Assembly: GCA_030631125.1 (NCBI GenBank)
Contig: DAOVLS010000041.1
Span: 1 to 12,010, forward strand
Reading direction: 5' to 3'
Length of the DNA stretch: 12,010 bases
Origin: Planctomycetales bacterium
Lineage (GTDB): Bacteria; Planctomycetota; Phycisphaerae; SM23-33
Shown here: piece after piece, positions 6,538 through 11,680 of the stretch
Layout: every line of letters begins with the position of its first letter
Numbering within the stretch: position 1 is the first letter of the stretch
The notes under the pieces: model-generated
Database searches by the model: none
What the model was told of the DNA's origin: nothing
Seen by the model: the letters and a program-made list of their open reading frames with translations, nothing else
Translations under genes and position numbers: made by a program

Positions 6538-6741
6538 TCCACGAATTACACGAATAAAAAACAGATGAAGTCCACAAACTACCAAAGGTTAAAGAAGAAA
6601 AAGACTTAGTCCACGAATTACACAAATTACACGAATAGAAAAAGACAAGAAGAATTCTCTTTTTGTTTTTTTTGAAATTCGTGCAATTCGTGTAATTCGT
6701 GAACTATTTCTTCTTTTTCTACTTTAGTAATTCGTGGACTA
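6535..6741. repeat. Outer family A hairpin remnant with an inner copy nested inside
   Basis: The outer left part TAGTCCACGAATTACACGAA (6535-6555) is complementary over 15 bases to the outer right part TAGTAATTCGTGGACTA (6725-6741). Between them lies a complete inverted family A copy (6569-6707), preceded by AAAAACAGATGAA (6557-6569), the core also present in family D at 2178-2190. The element starts in the pdxA stop codon and its last base is the A of the next gene's ATG. Confidence 0.75.
6569..6707 (-). repeat. Family A hairpin element, copy 2 (right arm of the inverted pair around pdxA)
   Basis: These 139 bases are the reverse complement of 5362-5510. Differences are GTCC to GTTC near the end, loss of one GCACGAATT unit, and an 8- instead of 9-base A run. 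Such high identity in non-coding AT-rich DNA implies a recent duplication or continuing gene conversion between the copies. Confidence 0.92.
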
Positions 6742-7715
6742 TGAATCTTTCAGAACAAACAGCGCGTGAACTGGTTGTCGCCCAACTTGGTGACGGCGAT
6801 TGGGCTGTTCGACCGTTCGGGGCTGGGAAATTCTCCGAGACGTTCGATGTGGCCGGGCAGGGCGGGCGGTACGTGCTTCGCGTAGCCCCGCCGGACGACA
6901 TGCTCCAGTTGTTCTACGAGCGGCGGATGATGCGCCAGGAGCCGAACATCCACGCACGCCTGCTGGCTGAAACCGCCGTGCCCGTTCCGCCGATAACGGC
7001 CCACGATTTCTCGCGCGAACGCATCGACTGCGATTACCTTATCATGCCGCGTCTGGAAGGCCTGCCGTTAAGCGAAGCCGGCCTGGACGGGCCGGCAAAA
7101 GCACGCGCCATAACCGAGTGGGGCGGGTATATCGGGCAAGTCCACTCGATTACCGATCCCGAAAATCGCTTCGGCTACCTCGGCGAGCACCGCTGTATGG
7201 CCCCGCAGGCGACGTGGGCTGAGGCGTTCGAGGTGATGTGGCGGGCGGAACTCGACGACATCGTCGCTTGCGGAATCTACGACCGCTCCGTCGCCGATGA
7301 GGCTGTGGGCTTGTTGGCCGATAATCTGAAGGCCTTTGAAAATTGCCGGACATCACATCTTCTTCACGGCGACATCTGGGTAACGAATCTGCTGGTCGGC
7401 CCGGATGGGGAAGTAACCGGCGTGCTGGATTTCGATCGCGCCTGCTGGGGCGACATCGAGTGGGATTTAGCAATCGCCGAGTACTGCGGCGTCGCAGGCC
7501 CGGACTTTTGGGAAGGCTATGGCCGACAAATCGAGACGCACACCGGCCAAGCCGCCGTCCGGCGGATGTTCTACCTGTTATACGAGCACCAGAAATACAT
7601 CGTAATTTCAATGTCCTCCCGCCGAGGCCGCAACCGCCCCCTGGCCCAACGCTACGCCGACGAATGTCTGACAGTTATGAAAAACTTCCGCCAAACAGGC
7701 AAAGCGGCGTTTTGA
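6741..7715 (+). CDS. Phosphotransferase of the APH/choline-kinase superfamily
   Basis: A 324-residue protein with a small-molecule kinase fold. The N-lobe has YVLRVAPP (44-51) in the nucleotide-binding strand region. The catalytic loop is HGDIWVTN (209-216), with D211 as likely base and N216 as Mg ligand, followed by LDFDRACWGDIEWDLA (229-244), the DxD metal motif typical of Pfam APH (PF01636). Family members phosphorylate hydroxyls on aminoglycosides, choline, homoserine, sugars or thiamine. Position after riboflavin and pyridoxal phosphate genes favours a metabolic substrate over drug resistance, but the sequence does not identify it. The ATG at 6741 lies inside the terminal GGACTA of the upstream repeat and has no Shine-Dalgarno site. 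The upstream GTG at 6699 would translate repeat sequence and is rejected. Confidence 0.88.
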   Translation: MNLSEQTARELVVAQLGDGDWAVRPFGAGKFSETFDVAGQGGRYVLRVAPPDDMLQLFYERRMMRQEPNIHARLLAETAVPVPPITAHDFSRERIDCDYLIMPRLEGLPLSEAGLDGPAKARAITEWGGYIGQVHSITDPENRFGYLGEHRCMAPQATWAEAFEVMWRAELDDIVACGIYDRSVADEAVGLLADNLKAFENCRTSHLLHGDIWVTNLLVGPDGEVTGVLDFDRACWGDIEWDLAIAEYCGVAGPDFWEGYGRQIETHTGQAAVRRMFYLLYEHQKYIVISMSSRRGRNRPLAQRYADECLTVMKNFRQTGKAAF

Positions 7716-7806
7716 TGCGGAAGCACTTGATAGCGAGCCGGTCGCCCTTCATAACCGTGTTTAAGAGTCATTACCACTTTTATGGGAAATACGCAGTAGT
7801 TATGGG

Positions 7807-7835
7807 TTGATAAGTTTTGGGCCCTCTGGGATAAT
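7807..7835 (+). promoter_or_regulatory. Sigma-70-type promoter for the DUF4062 gene
   Basis: TTGATA (7807-7812) and GATAAT (7830-7835) are separated by 17 bases, each matching consensus at 5 of 6 positions. The implied start near 7842 leaves a 60-base leader to the ATG at 7903. The 187-base gap 7716-7902 shows nothing else that I can name. Confidence 0.65.
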
Positions 7836-7902
7836 CGTCAAAAGGTGTTCAGGGGCGAGCAGTTTGTTTCGGTGATAGCGTTTTCAAGTCAAGGAGTGCA
7901 GT

Positions 7903-8892
7903 ATGGCGCGTCCAAGAGTTTTCATAGGCTCGACATTTTATGACCTTAAACAGGTTCGAGCGGACCTAGAGCGTTTTATTCGAGAGATTGGTTACGAACC
8001 GGTACTGAATGAGCGTGGGAGCATTGCTTATGGGAGCGACGAAAAACTAGAGGAGTACTGTTACAAGGAAATAGAGTTGTCTGATATGCTGGTTACGATA
8101 GTGGGGGGGCGATACGGAACGGGGGCTCAGCAGCAACCGTACTCCATTTCACAAATGGAACTAAAGAAGGCCCTTGAATTTGGCAAACAGGTTTACATCT
8201 TTGTGGAACGCTCGGTTAATTCTGAATATTCCACATACCTTGTTAACAAGGACAACCCTGATGTGCAGTATGGTTTTGTAGATAACCCTAAGGTCTACAA
8301 GTTTCTTGAAGAGATAGAGTCTCTCCCCAGTAACAATCCAACCGCGCCGTTTGAAACGTCGAAGGACATCATTGACTATCTCAAAGAACAATGGGCGGGC
8401 CTCTTTCAGCGGTCCCTCCAGGAACAGGCTAGGCAAAAGGAAGTTCGTTCGCTGGAAGGTATACAAGCTACTGCCCAAACGCTGAATCAACTCGTGACCT
8501 TCTTGACAGAGGAGCGAAGGGATCAAGACCAAGCCATTAAAGATATTTTGCTTAGTAATCATCCTGCTTTCCAGCAGTTGGCAACACTTACAGGAGCTGG
8601 TTATCGGGTTTTCTTCACAAATCACGATGAATTGGCAAAGTGGCTTAATGCACGCAATTACAGCCCCATAAATAAGCAGAGTTGGGACGAACCTCAGTAT
8701 GAAGAGTGGGGAAGAGAAACGAAAGGGGATCTGCTTCTTTTGAAAATTCACACCAGTATTTTTGAGGAAAATGGCAAGCTGAAGGTATATACCAGTGAAG
8801 AGTGGAACAAGGATTGGATAAAGAAAGAAACTCATCGCTCCCCTCCAGAGGAAGAAACCGAGCCCCCTCCCGGTGATGATATACCTTTTTAA
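7903..8892 (+). CDS. DUF4062-domain protein with an SSB-like C-terminal tip
   Basis: A 329-residue protein. The N-terminal DUF4062 domain (about 4-110) has RVFIGSTFYDL (5-15), SDMLVTIVGGRYGT (60-73) and the SxxEL-type helix SISQMELKKALEFGK. DUF4062 is a Rossmann-like domain often found at the N-terminus of signalling or defence proteins; its activity is not settled. Residues about 165-220 are charged and coiled-coil-like. A C-terminal region (230-310, rich in W, Y, E and K) is unrecognised. A Pro/Glu-rich linker then leads to the end, PPPGDDIPF. DDIPF is identical to the tip of E. coli SSB. Base composition differs from the neighbours: two sampled 60-base lines (7921 and 8521) are about 40% GC, against 68% for one in pdxA (5581). 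It has its own promoter and a clear AAGGAG (7891-7896), so lateral acquisition is likely. Confidence 0.85.
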   Translation: MARPRVFIGSTFYDLKQVRADLERFIREIGYEPVLNERGSIAYGSDEKLEEYCYKEIELSDMLVTIVGGRYGTGAQQQPYSISQMELKKALEFGKQVYIFVERSVNSEYSTYLVNKDNPDVQYGFVDNPKVYKFLEEIESLPSNNPTAPFETSKDIIDYLKEQWAGLFQRSLQEQARQKEVRSLEGIQATAQTLNQLVTFLTEERRDQDQAIKDILLSNHPAFQQLATLTGAGYRVFFTNHDELAKWLNARNYSPINKQSWDEPQYEEWGRETKGDLLLLKIHTSIFEENGKLKVYTSEEWNKDWIKKETHRSPPEEETEPPPGDDIPF

Positions 8893-8961
8893 TCTTTTAC
8901 CTAACCAATTACTGGTGATGTGGTACGCCCTTAGCCCTCGAAGAGAGCGGTCGTTTTTAGC

Positions 8962-8980
8962 CCAGGCCGGAAGGCCTAGG
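8962..8980. repeat. GGCC hairpin, inverted partner of the hairpin at 9124-9155
   Basis: CCAGGCC-GGAA-GGCCTAGG forms a tight stem. With the preceding TTTTTAGC it resembles, in inverted orientation, CCTAGGGCTTGGCC-TTC-GGCCTGCACCCTGGGCTAAA at 9124-9160, so the two look like diverged copies facing each other. Confidence 0.55.
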
Positions 8981-9006
8981 TATGGAGGTTGGGATTTTTT
9001 CAAGCC

Positions 9007-9052
9007 CTCGCCACGGCGAGTCTTTGCTTCGCTCCGACCGGCGGGGCGGTCG
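9007..9052. repeat. Pair of short GC-rich hairpins
   Basis: CTCGCC-AC-GGCGAG (9007-9020) and CGACCG-GCGGGG-CGGTCG (9035-9052) are perfect 6-bp stems 14 bases apart. They lie in the tail after the DUF4062 gene, and neither has a following T-run. Confidence 0.5.
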
Positions 9053-9081
9053 TGAACAGCCAATGTGCCGAGGAAGATATA

Positions 9082-9185
9082 CGAACGTCCCGATGGGGCT
9101 TACACGAAGATGAAACTGTTTTTCCTAGGGCTTGGCCTTCGGCCTGCACCCTGGGCTAAACACGAATGCCCCGATGGGGCTAAAC
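9082..9185. repeat. Direct repeats of a CCCGATGGGGC hairpin flanking a GGCC hairpin
   Basis: ACGAACGTCCCGATGGGGCT (9081-9100) and ACGAATGCCCCGATGGGGCT (9162-9181) are direct repeats about 81 bases apart, each a small hairpin (GYCCC-GAT-GGGGC). Between them is the nested hairpin 9124-9155 with outer CCTAGGG/CCCTGGG and inner GGCC/GGCC stems. Confidence 0.65.
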
Positions 9186-9188
9186 AGG

Positions 9189-9266
9189 GGTGCCGTGGTC
9201 GCGGTGTTTGCGACCACGCGGATGCGCAAACGTTAACGTGGCCGCAAACACAGCGGCCACGGCACC
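9189..9266. repeat. 30-base inverted repeat with 18-base loop downstream of leuA
   Basis: The left arm (9189-9218, GGTGCCGTGGTCGC onward) and right arm (9237-9266, ending GGCCACGGCACC) match at 27 of 30 positions. The loop ends in the palindrome CGTTAACG (9231-9238). It starts 23 bases past the leuA stop and could act as a 3' stabilising or terminating structure for leuA. No U-tract follows. Confidence 0.7.
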
Positions 9267-9289
9267 CGACTACAGACCACCGGCTACTA

Positions 9290-10831
9290 TTACGGCTGTG
9301 GTGGTTTTTTGTCGCCGTTGGTGGCTGTGAGGACTCGGTTGACTGCGGCGAGGTAGGCCTTGGCCGAGGCCTCGACTATGTCGGTGCTCAAACCCCGCGC
9401 GCGGAACTTTCGTCCGTCGCTATCGACCTCGATGGTAACTTCGCCCTGTGCGTCCTTTCCGCCGGTCAATGCCCGCAGCGAATAATCCGTCAGGTTGAGT
9501 TTCACACCGGTAATCCGCCGGATTGCTTCGTAAATCGCATCGACAGGTCCGTCACCGGTGGCTGCGTCGGTGATGGTTTCGCCCTCTTTCGACAGCGTTA
9601 CCGTCGCCGTCGGTATGGCGTTCGTCCCGGCTGTGGTTTGCAGGTCCTCTAGATGCCAGACCTCCACCGCCGAGCCTATCTGCTGGTCGATAATCGCTTC
9701 GATGTCGGCGTCATAGACGCTCTTTTTCTTATCTGCCAGGACAATGAATTTCTCATAGGCCTCGTTGAGTTGTTCGGGCGTGAGTGTAAAACCGAGCGAC
9801 CTGGTCTTTTCCTCGAACCCGTGCCGGCCTGAGTGTTTTCCGAAGACCAGCCTGCTGGCGGGGATTCCGATGTCTTCGGGGCGCATGATTTCGTACGTAT
9901 GGCGGTCGGCCAGCATTCCGTGCTGGTGGACGCCGGCTTCGTGCGCGAAGGCGTTCTCGCCGACGATGGCCTTGTTCCGCTGGACGTGGACGCCGGTAAT
10001 GGCTGCCACCATGCGCGAGGCGGGGTATATCTTCGCCGTTTCGATATTTGTATCTGCGTCGAGGAAGTCGCGTCGGGTCTTCATCGCCATGACGATCTCT
10101 TCGAGCGCGGCGTTGCCGGCGCGTTCGCCCAGGCCGTTGATTGTGCACTCGATCTGTCCGGCCCCCGCGCGGACTGCCGCCAGCGAATTGGCTACCGCAA
10201 GCCCAAGATCGTTGTGGCAGTGGACGCTGATAACGGCGTCGTCGATGTTCGAGACGTGCTTTCGCAGGTAGCGGATCAGGTCGCCGAATTGCGCGGGCAT
10301 GGCATATCCGACGGTGTCGGGGATATTTACGGTGGTGGCCCCGGCTTCGATGACGGCTTCGACCACCTCGGCGAGGAATTCCGGTTCGGTCCGCGAAGCG
10401 TCTTCCGGCGAGAATTCCACGTCGTCGGTGTATTCGGTCGCCAGGCGGACGCCTTCGACGCTCATTTTGATAATTTCGTCCTTTGCGCGTTTGAGTTTGT
10501 GTTTGCGGTGGATTTCGCTTGTGGCGCAGAATACGTGGATTCGCCTGCGTTCGGACTTGGCGACGGCTTCGGCGGCTCGCTCGATGTCCTTATCGACAGC
10601 GCGGGCGAGTGCGGCGATCGTGCATCCTTGAATCTCCTCGCTGACGGCTTGGACGGCATCGAAATCGCCCGGCGAGGCTATCGGGAAACCGGCTTCGATA
10701 ATATCGACGCGCAGCGCTTCCAGCATCCGCGCCACTTCCAGTTTCTCGGTAAGGTTCATACTGCATCCGGGCGATTGCTCGCCGTCCCGCAGCGTCGTAT
10801 CGAAGATCAGGATTTTTCTCGGCTCAGCCAT
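9290..10831 (-). CDS. leuA: 2-isopropylmalate synthase
   Basis: A 513-residue protein, close to E. coli LeuA (523). It condenses acetyl-CoA with 2-oxoisovalerate to 2-isopropylmalate, the committed step of leucine synthesis. The catalytic TIM barrel shows DTTLRDGEQSPG (11-22), HCHNDLG with metal ligands H204 and H206, and NGLGERAGN (232-240). HEAGVHQHG (297-305) and GKHSGRHG (331-338) follow in the linker subdomains. The C-terminal part (about 395-505) is the LeuA allosteric domain, so leucine feedback is expected. The ATG at 10831 is chosen because AAAGGGG (10845-10839) lies 7 bases upstream and conserved sequence begins at once. An in-frame ATG at 10870 has no ribosome site. It is the structural gene behind the leucine-leader attenuator at 10885-11061. 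Confidence 0.96.
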   Translation of the reverse strand: MAEPRKILIFDTTLRDGEQSPGCSMNLTEKLEVARMLEALRVDIIEAGFPIASPGDFDAVQAVSEEIQGCTIAALARAVDKDIERAAEAVAKSERRRIHVFCATSEIHRKHKLKRAKDEIIKMSVEGVRLATEYTDDVEFSPEDASRTEPEFLAEVVEAVIEAGATTVNIPDTVGYAMPAQFGDLIRYLRKHVSNIDDAVISVHCHNDLGLAVANSLAAVRAGAGQIECTINGLGERAGNAALEEIVMAMKTRRDFLDADTNIETAKIYPASRMVAAITGVHVQRNKAIVGENAFAHEAGVHQHGMLADRHTYEIMRPEDIGIPASRLVFGKHSGRHGFEEKTRSLGFTLTPEQLNEAYEKFIVLADKKKSVYDADIEAIIDQQIGSAVEVWHLEDLQTTAGTNAIPTATVTLSKEGETITDAATGDGPVDAIYEAIRRITGVKLNLTDYSLRALTGGKDAQGEVTIEVDSDGRKFRARGLSTDIVEASAKAYLAAVNRVLTATNGDKKPPQP

Positions 10832-10884
10832 GATATTTCCCCTTTGATTCATAGTTTCGTCAGTTACCATTCATTTTGCCCAAT

Positions 10885-10923
10885 AAAAAAAGCCCCGCGA
10901 TCCTTTTCTTCGGACCGCGGGGC
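10885..10923 (-). terminator. leu attenuator terminator
   Basis: On the minus strand GCCCCGCG (10923-10916) pairs with CGCGGGGC (10899-10892). Three more inner pairs (GUCC with GGAU, one mismatch) extend the stem, with loop GAAGAAAA. It is followed by seven U residues (10891-10885). It lies between the leucine leader peptide and leuA on the same strand, so it can stop transcription before leuA. Confidence 0.9.
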
Positions 10924-11008
10924 GTTAAAACCTGTCGTTCCCGCGATCCGTCAGCGCAGCAAAAGCCCGAGCAATAGCAGGAGGCTCAGACTGTCGCGTT
11001 GACGGACC
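10911..11008 (-). promoter_or_regulatory. Alternative leader helices of the leu attenuator (protector and antiterminator)
   Basis: Strand 2, GGATCGCGGG (10949-10940), pairs with terminator strand 3, CCCGCGGTCC (within 10922-10911), over 10 bp with one G·U, an antiterminator that excludes the terminator. Strand 1, GTCCGTCA (11007-11000), can pair with the overlapping TGACGGAT (10953-10946) over 8 bp with one G·U, freeing the terminator when the leader is untranslated. Strand 2 starts right after the leader stop, so a ribosome that reaches the stop should mask it. Confidence 0.8.
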
Positions 11009-11013
11009 ATCAT
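10951..11013 (-). CDS. leuL: Leucine leader peptide
   Basis: A 20-residue peptide (19 from the second ATG) reads MMVRQRD then SLSLLLLLGLLLR, with nine leucines including runs of five and three. AAGGA (11020-11016) gives a 6-base spacer to the second ATG (11010), which is probably the real start. The UGA stop directly abuts the antiterminator strand. A shortage of leucyl-tRNA should stall ribosomes on the Leu run and let leuA be transcribed, as in enterobacterial leu operons. Leu codons are mixed (CUG, CUC, CUA, UUG, CUU). Confidence 0.92.
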   Translation of the reverse strand: MMVRQRDSLSLLLLLGLLLR

Positions 11014-11033
11014 TAATCCTTCATTCACATTCT

Positions 11034-11061
11034 ATTATATCGGTATTTGCCGTTTTGTCAA
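11034..11061 (-). promoter_or_regulatory. Consensus sigma-70 promoter of the leuL-leuA unit
   Basis: On the minus strand TTGACA (11061-11056) and TATAAT (11039-11034) both match consensus exactly, with a 16-base spacer. The expected start near 11027 leaves about 14 bases before the leader peptide. The promoter lies 15 bases past the cobO stop, so leuA is independent of that gene. Confidence 0.88.
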
Positions 11062-11075
11062 AGAGAAAACCCCCT

Positions 11076-11654
11076 TTACATTTCGATACCGTTGCGTGCC
11101 ATGACGCCGTCGTTGTAATAATGTTTGATTTCCCTCATTTCGGTAACAAGGTCCGCACGGCGGAGGATTTTCGGTGAGGCGTATCTTCCGGTGATAATCA
11201 ATTCCACGCCTTTCGGAGCAGAATCTATCACTTCGAGCAATTCGTCGTCGGTGAAAAGCCCGTACTGCACAGCCACGTTCGCTTCGTCAAGGACCACCAC
11301 GGAATAATCTCCGGACTGAATCATCCTGCTGACATCCTTAAGACCATCGTGTGCGGCGAATATGTCGTCGTCGGCGGGATTTTTCAGGATAAAACACCCC
11401 CGTCCGTACTGCCTGACGTCGATCGTGTCGGCATATCGTGCCAGAGCGGCGATTTCGCTATAGTGTTTTCCCTTGATGAACTGGGCGAAGAAGACCTTCA
11501 GTCCCGCTCCTGCCGCTCGCAGCGCCAGACCCAGCGCAGCCGTCGTCTTGCCCTTGCCGTTACCGGTGTAGACCTGGACGTAGGCTTTGTCCCAATTCAC
11601 CGGTTCGTAAGTACCGTCGGGATTGGCCTGGGGCGATTTTGCTGTATCGGTCAT
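11076..11654 (-). CDS. cobO: Cob(I)yrinic acid a,c-diamide adenosyltransferase (CobA/BtuR type)
   Basis: A 192-residue ATP:corrinoid adenosyltransferase, which transfers the 5'-deoxyadenosyl group of ATP to Co(I) corrinoids to make or salvage adenosylcobalamin. The Walker A motif is GNGKGKTT (31-38), the Walker B-like strand SVVVLDEAN (118-126), and ELIITGRYA (151-159) is the family's TGR motif. The C-terminus TEMREIKHYYNDGVMARNGIEM is diagnostic and complete. The ATG at 11654 is chosen over an upstream frame to 11741 because the latter overlaps the preceding gene; AGGA precedes it with a 9-base spacer. It starts 26 bases after the homocysteine methyltransferase gene, so the two probably form a corrinoid operon. 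Confidence 0.94.
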   Translation of the reverse strand: MTDTAKSPQANPDGTYEPVNWDKAYVQVYTGNGKGKTTAALGLALRAAGAGLKVFFAQFIKGKHYSEIAALARYADTIDVRQYGRGCFILKNPADDDIFAAHDGLKDVSRMIQSGDYSVVVLDEANVAVQYGLFTDDELLEVIDSAPKGVELIITGRYASPKILRRADLVTEMREIKHYYNDGVMARNGIEM

Positions 11655-11680
11655 TCTGATGGTTCCTGATTTCCGGTGGG

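Larger units (their letters stand above)
8893..9289. other. Intergenic hairpin cluster between convergent genes
   Basis: These 397 bases hold no credible gene. They are packed with GC-rich inverted repeats, itemised separately (8962-8980, 9007-9052, 9082-9185, 9189-9266). The open frames at 8873-9055 (plus) and 9065-9652 (plus) translate repeat or antisense-leuA sequence. The hairpins may end transcription of the two converging genes, but none is followed by a proper T-run. Confidence 0.6.

Noticed and set aside
5362..6707. pdxA as cargo of a composite transposon
   Set aside because: The inverted arms carry no transposase, and no target-site duplication is evident outside them. Only the inverted-repeat arrangement is claimed.
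6741..7715. Aminoglycoside resistance gene
   Set aside because: The APH fold is shared by many metabolic kinases, and vitamin-biosynthesis neighbours give no support for drug resistance.
9065..9652. A 195-codon plus-strand open frame after the DUF4062 gene
   Set aside because: It translates hairpin repeats and then antisense leuA, with no ribosome site or protein motif.
9833..11002. A 389-codon plus-strand open frame opposite leuA
   Set aside because: It is a shadow of GC-rich leuA and its leader. The antisense leuA protein matches its family over full length, while this translation shows no family motifs.
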